Assembly: GCA_030280995.1 (NCBI GenBank)
Contig: JASXTE010000016.1
Span: 25,629,501 to 25,693,500 of the forward strand
Direction: 5' to 3'
Origin: Hemileia vastatrix
Lineage: Eukaryota; Basidiomycota; Pucciniomycetes; Pucciniales; Zaghouaniaceae
DNA: 64,000 bases
The translations under genes were made by a program, and so were the position numbers. Under the pieces are notes generated by a model, which was given only the letters and a program-made list of their open reading frames with translations, had not been told where the DNA came from and did not search any database. Each line of letters begins with the position of its first letter. The stretch's first letter is position 1. Shown one piece after another: positions 1 through 12,546 of this stretch.

Positions 1-2039
1 AAGTATGAGTGAGGCACAAAGATTTAATAACAGTGGAAATGTTTATAAGAGATTTCAGATGATTAAAAATGACTTGCACCCTGGATAATCTTCATGATAA
101 AAGTTTCCAGCACAAGTTTGGCCAAACTTGTGATGGACACTTTTGGTTGCATGCCCTCAGAAGCAATCAATTCTTTTTATGGAAATGAGACTGAATTATC
201 ACTCCATCATTGCACTGAAAGTAGTTTTACATAGACAAATTTTCCCCTGGAAGCTTGTCCAAACCTAAGGTAGACAATTTTTTCCTTTGGTAAAAAGTAA
301 ATTTGATCCATGTTAATCTATGATGTTGCCCATTTTTTCTGAAGCCTCTACTGGCTCATTATAGCAGAAATTACACTTAATGTCTTTATTTCATGTTTGA
401 TCTCTTTAATTTTAATCTTACCCTTTTATTTATCCTTTAGCTTTTAAATATCAATTTTATTTTGGTAAAACTGATAACTTTCACATTTTTTTATATTCAT
501 TATATTATATTATTAAAGTTGTAAAATCATCCAGTGTACATTCATTACACATTTTTTTGCTATACTAAAAACATTAATAATATTATGGTGACTAAAAAAT
601 AATCAAATAATAAATATGAATGACACAGAAAGATCATATACAAGTGGATTTGTTTATAAGGAATACCTGATGAGCTGAAGAAGACCTGCACCCTAGATAC
701 TCACCATCATAAAAGTGTCAAGCATAAGTTCGGCCGAACTTGTGCTGGACACTTTTGGTTGCATGCAGTCAGATAGGATAAATTTACTCAATGGAAGTTA
801 AAATGAATTTTTGCTCAATCATTGCACAAGAAGTAGCTTTATACTGCTATACTATCCTCCTGATTTTTTGAAAAACATCAGGTGGACACTTTTATTAATT
901 TTAAAAAAAAGAAAAAATATTCCAAATCTAGAACTGGTGGTGCAAATTTGGTCTGAAAACTCAAATTATCTTTGATGGCAGAAATTTTATTTGAATGTTT
1001 AATTTCATATTTAATCACTTTTATTTTACTTTTTTATTCCTGTTTTTGCTTTCAAATATCAATTTATTTATTGTAAAACTAATAATTTTCATATTTTTTT
1101 ACTTTTATTTAATAAGATTATGAAAGATGTAGCATCTCCCAGTATGCATTTGGCTTACAAATTTTTTCAATACTAATAACATTAATATTATAATGGTGAA
1201 AAACAATGAATCAAATTATAAATATGAATGACACAGAAAGATCATATACAAGTGTATTTGTTTATAAGGAATACCTGATGAACTGAAGAAGACCTGCACC
1301 GTAGATGCTCACCATCATAAAAGTGTCCAGCATAAGTTTGGCCGAACTTGTGCTGGACACTTTTGGTTGCATGCAGTCAGATGGGATAAATTTACTCTAT
1401 GGAAATGAAAATGACATTTTGCTCAATCATTGCACAATAAGTAGTTCGATATTGCCAAAATGTCCTCCTGATGAATTTTAAAAACTCATCAGGACATTTT
1501 CTTTGGTTTAACAAAAAAGAAAATATAGTGCAAGTTTAGCCCTGGTGGTGCACATTTGATCTAACACCTCTTTTTGTTATTGATAGTGGGAATTTTCCTT
1601 AGATTTTTTTTTCTTATTTTATCCCTTTTATTTTACTTTTTTATTTCTCATATTGCTTTGGATATCAATTTTTAATTTTTAAAATAAATAATTTTCATAC
1701 TCTTATACCTTTATTTAATAATATATGATTAAAGGTGGAACACCACCTGGTATGCGTTTTTCACACAAGTTATTACTATAGTAATAACGTTAACAATATA
1801 ATGATGACAAAACATTGATCAAATGGTAAATTTAAATGAAACAGAAAGATCAAATTCCAGTGGAAATGTTTATAAGAAATCCCTTTTGAGTTTAAGAAGA
1901 TTTGCTGTATGCCTACTCTCAATTATAAAAGTGTCCAGCACAAGTTGGGCCGAACTTGTGCTGGACACTTTTGGTTGCATGAAGTCATATGAGATAAATT
2001 CTCTCTATGGCAATAAAAATGATATTTCACTCAATTATT
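1..2039 (+). repeat. 605-bp palindrome-centred tandem units (outer element)
   Basis: Four units are visible, with 46-bp palindromes at 99-144, 711-756, 1319-1364 and 1927-1972. Each half reads approximately AAAAGTGTCCAGCACAAGTT and meets its mirror at a GGCC centre. To the right of each palindrome is a directional motif, GGTTGCATGCAGTCAGATG. Units are AT-rich and diverged between palindromes. Short open frames here (for example 1823-2062) span the palindrome and look fortuitous. The last unit is cut at 2039 by the inner element. Confidence 0.9.
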
Positions 2040-2099
2040 CACCACGGGAAATCTGGGGGTGAACTGCTAGCAGTTCCCTCTTTTTGAAACTATTAGGAA
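2040..2099 (+). repeat. Left terminal inverted repeat of inner element
   Basis: Starts CACCACGGGAAATCTGGGGG and then carries the palindrome AACTGCTAGCAGTT within the first 45 bases. It matches the inverted right end at 12484-12543 over about 45-60 bp with mostly transition differences, and matches the outer element's right end (30743-30802) almost perfectly. Confidence 0.85.
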
Positions 2100-3360
2100 T
2101 TTGTCAGGCAACTGTTGGGAAACCATCGTGAAACTGTCATAAAGATGTTTTTAAATCTGATGAAAAAACATTGAAAAAATAAACTGTCACAGATTGAATC
2201 CAGAACAATCCCTCCTTGAGCAGAGCTTAAGAACCACATTGAACATCAGTTAATCTCAGGTTTGGCAAAAGGTTGAACAAAATCACTTAGCATACCTTAA
2301 TATTCAAATATTAAACTTGAATATATGTTGCGTGTATGATATAGATGCATATGCATTTGAATTTGCATGGTGGATACTTATTGCATGCTAAAAATTGATG
2401 TGAATTGCCTATCCAAAGTGTATGCATAATGACTATGAAGAATAAATATGCATAAAAAATATGCATAGTGATTATGCATAAAAAATATGCATATTGAATA
2501 TGCATAAAAATATGCATATTGAATATGCATAAAAATATGAATATTGAATATGCATTTAAAATATGCATATTGAATATGCAAAAAAAAGGTGCATATATGT
2601 ATATGAATAAAATATATTAATATGCATATAAATCTTTATAATGAATATGCATATGAATATGCATAAATATGCATAATGATTGAAAAATGCAAAAAAAATG
2701 ATGCTTAACATGTATATTTTATGCATAAATAAAATATCCAATATGAATTCATATTGCATACAGATAACACTGGCAAACCATTTTGACCAAAACTCATACT
2801 AAATTTTTATTCTGGACTAAAGGTGTGAGGGAAGGAAGAAAAACAGTCCGACGTTAGTAAAATGCTACATGCACTCATTTTGTAGCAGAGCAAATGAGAA
2901 GTGCTGAATTATGGTTGGTGCCCATAATTTAGTATGATATCATAATTTTATTTAATTGTTTTCAATATTGAAAAGACTTTAGGTTGGTTGGTATGGATCT
3001 AGCTGTGCCAGGGTCTAATCTAATTATTTTAACAATTTCTTAATAATTAACGGGCTTTAATACAAAAACAGGTTGTATTTTTTGTGGGATATTGGATATG
3101 ATAAGGTCTTTTTTAAAAAAAACTTATATTGTTTAAAAATATTCCTGAATCAGATGTGGGATAATCACTACAAAAAATTGTAGTACTGTGGGCAATAAAA
3201 TATATGCACAAGCAGTAAAGAAAGGACCAAGTGAACCCTTTTTGTGCAGTGGGAATCATTAGAGTGGAATTGTGGATGAAAAATATAATTCATTATTACC
3301 ATTTTATTTAATCAAAAAATTTATAATATTAAAAAGAACTATTGATTAATTGGTATTTGA
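2100..3360. repeat. Subterminal block with ATGCATAT-rich minisatellite
   Basis: A unique block of about 1.26 kb follows the left end. From about 2410 to 2760 it is a degenerate minisatellite of ATATGCATA-like steps. Open frames in it (for example 2311-2568) are repetitive Met-His-Ile-Tyr-Ala strings caused by the repeat and are not genes. The whole block recurs inverted, with high identity, at 29521-30743 in the outer element, so it is a family-defining terminal region. Confidence 0.8.
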
Positions 3361-6300
3361 CCTTTGTGCCTCACTCATATTTATCATTTGATTGATTTTT
3401 GTCACCATTATGTTATTAATATTATAAGTATAGCAAAAACTCGTGTGCCAAATGCATACCGGGTGATGTTACACCTTTTATAATATTATTAAATAAAGGT
3501 AAAAAAATATGAAAATGATTTTTTTTACAAAAAATAAATTGATATCCAAAAGCAATATGAGGGATAAAAAGGTAAAATTAAAGGGATCAAATATGAAATA
3601 ATAAATTAAAGTGGAATTCCTCCCATCAAGAGCAAATAGACATGATGGGGTGAACGCCCACCAGTGGCACTAAACTTGGACTATAATTTCTTTTTTGTAA
3701 AAATAAAAAAAAATCCACTGGAGCTTTACCAAAACTTCAGGATGACAATTTTGCCATATCAAACAACTTCTAGTGCAATTATTGAAGAAAAATTAATCTT
3801 CATTGCAATAGAGAGAATTGATCACATCAGACTGCATGTGACCAAAAGTGTCCAGCACAAGTTCGGCTGAACTTGTGCTGGACACTTTTATGATGGAGGT
3901 TAGCTAAAATGTAATTTTTCTACAGTTCATCTGGTAATTCTTATAAACATGTCCACTGGTATTTGATCTTTGTGCCTCACTCATATTTATCATTTGATTG
4001 ATTTTTTGTCACCATTATGTTTTAATATTATAAGTATAGCAAAAACTCGTGTGCCAAATGCATACCGGGTGATGTTACACCTTTTATAATATTATTAAAT
4101 AAAGGTAAAAAAATATGAAAAAGATTTGTTTTACAAAAAATAAATTGATATACAAAAGCAATATGAGGAATAAAAAGGTAAAATCAAAGGAATCAAATAT
4201 GAAATTAAAAATTAAAATAAATGTACTGCCATCAAGAGCAAGTAGACATGTTGGGGCAAATGTCCACCAGTGAGGCTAATCTTGGACTATAATTGCTTTT
4301 TTGAAAGACAAAAAAGTGCCAATCTGAGGTTTAAAAAAACTTCAGCATAACCATTTAGCCAAATCAAACAACTTCTAGTTCAATGATTGAGAGAGAATTG
4401 ATCACACCAGACTGCATGTGACAAAAAGTGTCCAGCACAAGTACGGCCGAACTTGTGCTGGACACATTTATGACGGAGAGTAGCTAGGGTAGAATTTTTC
4501 TTCAGTTAATCTGGTATTTCTTATAAACATGTCCATTGGTACTTGATCTTTGTGACTCACTCATATATATCATTTGATTAATTTATTGTCACCATTATAT
4601 TATTAATATTATAAGTATAGCAAAAACTTGTGTGCCAAATGTATACCGGGTGATGTTACACCTTTTATAACATTATTAAATAAAGGTAAAAAAATATGAA
4701 AATGATTTGTTTTACAAAAATTAAAGTGATATACAAAAGCAATATGAGGGATAAAAAGGTAAAATTAATCTCAAAGAGATCAATTATGAAAAACAAAATA
4801 CTAGTAAAATTCTTGCTCTCAAGAGCCAGTAGAAGTGTTGAAAAAAATGGGAGCCATCAGGGCTAAATTTTAATAAGTGACCTTTTTTTTAAAGATAAAA
4901 ATTATACACCTGAGGTTGGGAAGAACAACAGGTGGATGATTCAGCTAAACAAAACTGCTTGTAGTGAAGTTTAATAAAAAAATGTTTTTTGTTGCCATAT
5001 AGAGAATTGATCCCATCTGACTGCACATGACTAAAAGTGTCCAGCACAAGTTTGGCCAAACTTGTGCTGGACACTTTTATGATGGAGAGTAGCTTGGGTG
5101 GAAATTTTCTTCAGTTGCTTCATCTTGTATTTCTCATAAACATGTCTACTGGTATTTGATCAGTCTGTATCTTTCATATTTATCATCCGATTAATATTTT
5201 AACTCCATTATATTATTAATGTTATTAGTATAGCAAAAACTTGTGTGCCAAATGCATACCATGTGAAGTTATACCTTCAATAATTTTTTAAATTAGATGT
5301 AAATAAATATGGAAAGGAATAGTTTTACAAAAATTAAATTGAAATTTGAAAGTAAAAAGAGGAATAAAAGAGTAAAATAAAAGTCAAAGAGTTAAAATAT
5401 GAAAAAAATACTGGTAAAATTCCTGCTATCAAGAGCCAGTAGAGGTGTTAAAGCAAATGGGAGCCATCAGGGCTTAACTGTAATAAGTGACCTTTTCTTT
5501 AAAGATAAAAAGTTATACACCTGATATTGGGCAGAACAGCAGGTGGATGATTCAGCTAAACCAAACTACTTCTAGTGAAATTTGATAAAAAAATTTTTTT
5601 GTTGCCATACAGAGAATTGATCCCATCTGACTGCACATGACCAAAAGTGTCCAGCACAAGTTCGGCCGAACTTGTGCTGGACACTTCTATGATGGAGAGC
5701 GACTTGGGTAGAATTTTTCTTCAGTTCAGCTGGTATTTCTTACAAACATGTCTACTGGTATTTTATCTTTGTGCCTCACTCATACATATTGTTTGATTAA
5801 TTTTTTGTCTTAATTATATTATTAATTATATAAGTATAGCGAAAAATTGTGTGCCAAATGCATACTGAGTGATGTTACACATTTTATAATATTATTAAAA
5901 AAATGTATAAAAATATTAAAATAATTTATTTTAAAATTTATTAATTGATATCCAAGAGCAATATGAGGAATAAAAAATTAATTTAAAGCGATCAAATATG
6001 AAAAAAGAAATCCAAGTATTATTGCTAATATCAAAGGCCAGTAGAGATGTTGAAGCAAATGAGAGCCGTCAGGGATAAATTGTACTTAATTGATTGTTTT
6101 TGAAAGATAAAAAATTGTGTACCTGTGGTTTGGATGAACTATAGGTGGATAATTCAGCTATATCAAACTACATCTAGTAAAGTTTCTTATCAAATAATTT
6201 TTTTCATTTCCATAGAGAGAATTGATTACATCTGATTGCACCTGACCAAAAGTGTCCAGCACAAGTTCGGCCGAACTTGTGCTTGACACTTTTATGATGG

Positions 6301-9300
6301 AGAGTAGCTAGTGTACAGGTCTTCTTCAGTGCAACTGTTATTTTTTTAAAACATGTCAAATGGTATTTGATCTTTCTGTGTTATTCATATTTTATTATCT
6401 GATTAATATTTTGTCATTAGAATTTTATTAATTTTATTAGTACAGAAAAAACTTATGCGCCAAATGAATGCCATGTTTTATTACACCTTTTATAATATTA
6501 TTAAAAAATGTTAAAGAAATATGAAAATGATTTCTTTTCCAAAATTATAAATTAATATCCAAATGTAACATGAGTGATAAAAAAGCAAAGTAAAAGAGAT
6601 CAAATATGAAAAAGAAAAATTCAAGAAAAATTCCTGCCTTCAAGAGCCAGTAGAGGTGTTGAAACAAATGGGTGCCATCAGGGCTAAATTTGAAAAAATT
6701 TAATTCTTTTTAAAGATAAAAAATTTTTCACCTGAGGTTTGGAAAAATTCAAGGTGGATAATTCAGCCATACCAAACTACTTCTAATGTAATTATTTAGC
6801 ATTTTTTATAATTTAATTTCCACTGAGAGAATTGATCCCATCTGACTGCACCTGAACAAATGTGTCCAGAACAAGTTTGGCCGAACTTGTGCTGGACACT
6901 TTTATGATGGAGAGTAGCTAGGGTGGAAGTGTTTCTCAATACATCAGTTTTTTTTTCAAATTTCTATTGGGTTTTTAACTTTTTTTTATCATTCATATTT
7001 ATCTTATAATTAATTTTTTGTCACCATATATATTTTTAATGTTTCTAGTATAGCAAAAACCTGCATGCCAAATGCAAAATTGGTGATGTTACAACTTTAA
7101 TAATATTATTATATAAAGTTAAAAAAATATGAATATGTTTAGTTTTTAAAAAAATAAATTGATATTTAAAATTAAAAAGAGTAATAAAAAAGTAAAATGA
7201 AAATAAATGGGATCAAATACGAAATAAACAATACAAGTAAAATTTTTACTATCAAGGGCCAGAAGTGGTGTTGGGACAGTTGGGGACCCCTAGGTCAAGA
7301 CTTGGTCTAAACTTACTTTTATGTATAGCTAACAAATTTTGAACTGAGGTTTGGACAGACATCCAGGGGACAATTTTAAGATATTAAACATTCTTTACTT
7401 CAATAATTGAGTGAAATATCATTTTTTATTGCCATAGAGAGAATTAATCTCATATGACTTCATGCAACCAAAAGTGTCCAGCACAAGTTCGGCCCAACTT
7501 GTGCTGGACACTTTTATAATTGAGAGTAGACATACAGCAAATCTTCTTAAACTTAAAAGGGATCTCTTATAAACATTTCCACTGGAATTTGATCTTTCTG
7601 TGTCATTTAAATTTACCATTTGATTAATTTTTTGTCATCATTATATTGTTAACGTTATTACTATAGTAATAACTTGCGTGAAAAATGCATACCAGGTGGT
7701 GTTCCACCTTTAATCATATATTATTAAATAAAGGTATAAGAGTGTGAAAATTATTTATTTTAAAAATTAAAAATTGATATCCAAAGCAATATGAGCAATA
7801 AAAAAGTAAAATAAAAGGGATAAAATAAGAAAAAAAAATCTAAGGAAAATTCCCACTATCAATAACAAGTAGAGGTGTTAGATCAAGTGTGCACCACCAG
7901 GGCTAAACTTGCAATATATTTTCTTTTTTTTTAAACCAAAGAAAGTGTCATGATGAGTTTTTAAAATTCATCAGGAGGACATTTTGGCAATATCAAACTA
8001 CTTATTGTGCAATGATTGAGAAAAATGTCATTTTCATTTCCATAGAGTAAATTTATCCCATCTGACTGCATGCAACCAAAAGTGTCCAGCACAAGTTCGG
8101 CCAAACTTATGCTGGACACTTTTATGATGGTGAGCATCTAGGGTGCAGGTCTTCTTCAGTTCATCAGGTATTCCTTATAAACAAATCCACTTGTATATGA
8201 TCTTTCTGTGTTATTCATATTTATAATTTGATTCATTGTTTTTCAACATTATAATATTAATGTTATTAGTATTGAAAAAATTTGTAAGCCAAATGCATAC
8301 TGGGAGATGCTACATCTTTCATAATCTTATTAAATAAAAGTAAAAAAATATGAAAATTATTAGTTTTACAATAAATAAATTGATATTTGAAAGCAAAAAC
8401 AGGAATAAAAAAGTAAAATAAAAGTGATTAAATATGAAATTAAACATTCAAATAAAATTTCTGCCATCAAAGATAATTTGAGTTTTCAGACCAAATTTGC
8501 ACCACCAGTTCTAGATTTGGAATATTTTTTCTTTTTTTTAAAATTAATAAAAGTGTCCACCTGATGTTTTTCAAAAAATCAGGAGGATAGTATAGCAGTA
8601 TAAAGCTACTTCTTGTGCAATGATTGAGCAAAAATTCATTTTAACTTCCATTGAGTAAATTTATCCTATCTGACTGCATGCAACCAAAAGTGTCCAGCAC
8701 AAGTTCGGCCGAACTTATGCTTGACACTTTTATGATGGTGAGTATCTAGGGTGCAGGTCTTCTTCAGCTCATCAGGTATTCCTTATAAACAAATCCACTT
8801 GTATATGATCTTTCTGTGTCATTCATATTTATTATTTGATTATTTTTTAGTCACCATAATATTATTAATGTTTTTAGTATAGCAAAAAAATGTGTAATGA
8901 ATGTACACTGGATGATTTTACAACTTTAATAATATAATATAATGAATATAAAAAAATGTGAAAGTTATCAGTTTTACCAAAATAAAATTGATATTTAAAA
9001 GCTAAAGGATAAATAAAAGGGTAAGATTAAAATTAAAGAGATCAAACATGAAATAAAGATATTAAGTGTAATTTCTGCTATCATGAGCCAGTAGAGGCTT
9101 CAGAAAAAATGGGCACCATCATAGATTAACATGGATCAAATTTACTTTTTACCAAAGGAAAAAATTGTCTACCTTAGGTTTGGACAAGCTTCCAGGGGAA
9201 AATTTGTCTATGTAAAACTACTTTCAGTGCAATGATGGAGTGATAATTCAGTCTCATTTCCATAAAAAGAATTGATTGCTTCTGACGGCATGCAACCAAA

Positions 9301-10900
9301 AGTGTCCATCACAAGTTTGGCCAAACTTGTGCTGGACACTTTTATCATGAAGAGTATCCAGGGTGCAAGTCATTTTTAATCATCTGAAATCTCTTATAAA
9401 CATTTCCACTGTTATTAAATCTTTGTGCCTCACTCATATTTATCAATTGATTAATTTTTTGTCACCATTATATTATTAATATTATCAGTATAGCAAAAAA
9501 TTGTGTGCCAAATAAATACTGGGTGATGTTACACATTTTATAATATTATTAAATAAAGGTAAAAAAATATGAAAATGATTTATTTTACAAAAAAAAAACT
9601 TCTATCCAAAAGCAATATGAGAGGAATAAAGTAAAATAAAAGAAATCAAAGATGAAAATTAAAATCCAAGTTAAATTCCTGCCATAAACAGAAAAAAGAG
9701 ATGTTGAATTAAATTAGAACAATCAGGGCTAAACTTGCACTAAATTTTCTTTTTTGTAAAAATAAAAAAAAAATCCACTTGAGCTTTACCAAAACTTCAG
9801 CATGAAAATTTTGCCATATCAAACTACTTCTAGTGTAATTTTATATCAAAAATTTATCTTCATTTCCATAGAGAGAATTGCTCCCATCTGACTGCACCTG
9901 ACCATAAGTGTCCAGCACAAGTTTGGCCAACTTGTGCTGGACACTTTTTTAATGTAGAGTATCTAGGGTAGAATTTTTCTTCAGTTCATCTAGTATTTCT
10001 TACAAACATGTCTACTGGTATTTTATATTTGTTCCTCACTCATTAATATCATTTGATTAATTTTTGGTCGAAATTATATTATTAATTTTATAAGTATAAA
10101 AAAAACTCATGTGCCAAATGCATACCAGGTGATGTTATGCCATTTATAATATTATTAAATAAATGTATAAAAATATGAAAATAGTTTATTTTAAAAATTA
10201 TTAATTGATATCCAAAAGCAATATTAGGAATAAAAAATTAAGTTAAAGGGATCAAATATGAAAAAAGAAATCCAAGTAATATTCCTACTATCAAAGGTAA
10301 GTAGAGGTGTTGAAGAAAATGAGAGCCATCAGGGATGAATTGTACTAAATTGACTTTTTTTCAAAGATAAAAAATTGTGCACCTGTGGTTTGGATGAGAT
10401 CTAGGTATAAAATTTGGCTATGTAAAACTAATTCTAGTGAAGTTTTTTATCCAAAAACTTTTTTTCATTGCCATAGCGAGAATTGATCTCATATGACTGC
10501 AACTGACCAAAAGTGTCCAGCACAAGTACAGCCGAACTTGTGCTGGACACTTTTTTGATGGTGAGTATCTAGGGTGCAGCTCTTCTTCAGTGCAACTGGT
10601 ATTTTTTAAAACATATCCACTGGTATTTGATCTTTCTGTTTTATTAATATTTTATCATTTGATCAATTTTTTGTTACCAGTATATTATTATTTTTATTAG
10701 TATAGCAAAAAAACATGTGCCAAATGCTTACAGGGTGATGTTAAACCTTTAATAATTCTATTAAATACAGGTAAAAAATTATGAAAATGATTTGTTTTAC
10801 ATAAAATTAATTGATATCTAAAAGAAAAAAAAGGGATAAAAAGAAATAGGTTGAATAATAGGGATTTTATATGAAATTCAAAATTCAAGCTAAATACATA
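3361..10900 (-). repeat. 605-bp palindrome-centred tandem units (inner element)
   Basis: Twelve clear palindromes lie at 3844-3889, 4424-4469, 5033-5078, 5643-5688, 6248-6293, 6858-6903, 7470-7515, 8078-8123, 8686-8731, 9298-9343, about 9904-9947 and 10509-10554, giving a spacing near 606 bp. Orientation is opposite to the units at 1-2039 and 12547-14785: here the TGACTGCA-type motif precedes the palindrome and ATGATGG follows it. Individual units match individual units of the outer element better than their neighbours (for example 7470 with 1927, 8078 with 1319, 8686 with 711), so the array order predates the split of the two copies. Confidence 0.9.
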
Positions 10901-12483
10901 CTTTCAAGGCTCAGAAGAGGTGTTGGATAAAATGGGCATCATCAGGAATAAAATTTTACTTAATTTGATTTTTTGAAAAACTAAATGAAGTTTTCAACTG
11001 ATTTTTTTCCAATATTTAGTTGGACAATTTATCTATATCAAATTACTTCTAGTACCATGATTGACCAAATTAAATCCTCATTTCCATATGCAGAATTGAT
11101 CCCATATGGCTGGACCAGGCCAAAGGAGTCAACCACAAGTTTGAGAATTCTTCTGGTGGACACTTTTATGATGGACAGTAGTAGGGTGCAAGTCTTCTTT
11201 AGTTAATCTAGTATTCCTCATAAACATTTCCAACTTATTTTTGGCCAAAAATTAGATAGAAAGTTTTTCCATATAAAATTACTTCTAATGCCATGATTGA
11301 CTAAAAATTGATTCTCATTGCCATATAGAGAGTTGATCCCATATGACTGGATCTTGAAAAAGTGTCACCAAAATTTTTGATAAATTTAAGTTTGAAAATT
11401 TTATGATGGAAAGTAATTGCAAGTCTTCTTCATTTCATCAAGTAATCCTCATAAAAATTTCCACCTGTATTTTGGCCAAACTTCAGGTGGACACTTTGGC
11501 CATATTAAATTAATTCTAGCCCCATGTTGATAAAAAACTGATACTTATTGCCATTTATAGATATTAAACCCATCAGACTGTGCCTTTCCAAAAGTGTCTA
11601 CCTGAATTATGGCTAAACCTCAGTTGGACACTTTTATGATGCAGAGTAGCTAGGGAAAAAGTATTCTTCAGTTAATTTGGTATTCATAATAAATTTATCC
11701 TCCTGAAGTTTATCCTAACTTGAGGTGGACAATTTCAGAAAGCACCAGTTAGTCACTATCCATCAAAAAAGTGTTCACCAAAATTTTGGCTAAACTTGTG
11801 GTGGACCTCTTTGATCAGCCACAGTCAGATGAGATCAACTCTTTCGATGGGAATGAGGATGATTTTTTGGTCAATCATGGAAATAGAAGTAGTTTGATGT
11901 GGCCAAATTACCCCCCTGAAGGTCAGAAAAACCACAGAAGGACACTTTTTAGCAGGTAGTAACTGAGAAAAATCCATTTATCAGAAGAAAAATCTTTTAT
12001 TGGATAGATGCCAAGGTTTCATACTTGTGTGTTACAGTCAGTATTAATTTTGAAAGAGTCTATCCAAGCAATTTCATTGACCATTATGACTCATTTTGTT
12101 TTAAATGTTTCAAACTGCGTGATACAGTATTAAGGTGTCACATAGTATAATTAAGTTCTATTACGTGCCCTCCTATGATGCCTAAATATATAATTTAATA
12201 TATTACATAATAATTTTTTTATATAAATTCATCAATATTTTTTATTATTATCAAATTTAATAGAGCAAGTATCCTGAATTATTATATATGCATAAGCTTA
12301 GGTTAGATCAATTTGTGCTCAATTTGTTCTCATCAGAGGACCAAAATCAAGTTCTGCAGGATCAACTTGTGCATAATTTGGAATCAGTTGATATTCTGTC
12401 TATAATCAATCTGAGAATAAATGTAAATCTAACTCTTATTTACTTATGTTTATAAAGTATTCATAAACCTGGAATAATTAAGG
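10901..12483. repeat. Decayed units and unique right end of inner element
   Basis: Degenerate relatives of the palindrome units remain near 11122-11170, 11350-11400, 11470-11500, 11590-11640 and 11769-11815, still showing the GTGTC...GGACAC spacing but no longer symmetric. From about 11960 to 12483 the sequence is AT-rich and unique in this window. No gene is seen. Confidence 0.6.
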
Positions 12484-12543
12484 GACACTCTAAATTTCAA
12501 GAGAGGGGATTGCTAGCAATTCACCCCTAGATTTCCTGTGGTG
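12484..12543 (-). repeat. Right terminal inverted repeat of inner element
   Basis: Read on the minus strand it starts CACCACAGGAAATCTAGGGG and has the palindrome GAATTGCTAGCAATTC (perfect apart from its edges). It is followed on the plus strand by the ATT duplication. Confidence 0.85.
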
Positions 12544-12546
12544 ATT

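Larger units (their letters stand above)
2040..12543. mobile_element. Inner CACCA-ended DNA element, complete, ATT target duplication
   Basis: Left end CACCACGGGAAATCTGGGGG (2040-) and right end (inverted) CACCACAGGAAATCTAGGGG (to 12543) are inverted repeats that continue into a GCTAGC-centred palindrome. ATT precedes the element (2037-2039) and follows it (12544-12546). Removing the element rejoins a repeat unit exactly as in the uninterrupted paralogous unit near 7400-7415. Length is 10,504 bp. Internal order is a terminal block (2040-3360), about twelve clear 605-bp units, several decayed units, and a unique right end. No credible coding sequence is present, so it is non-autonomous. It is a paralogue of the element it sits in and has one extra unit (palindrome 4424-4469). 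Confidence 0.85.

Noticed and set aside
1823..2062. Short open frames across palindromes, also at 7419-7619 and 4889-5074
   Set aside because: The similar peptides reflect repeated DNA; the frames run through the palindrome and are not kept in most units.
2311..2759. Overlapping minus-strand open frames rich in Met, His, Ile, Tyr and Ala
   Set aside because: They are translations of the ATGCATAT minisatellite, appear in several frames, and have no independent support.
10697..10888. Open frames in the inner element as a possible transposase remnant
   Set aside because: Under 75 codons, AT-driven composition, no DDE-like motif, and not conserved in neighbouring units.
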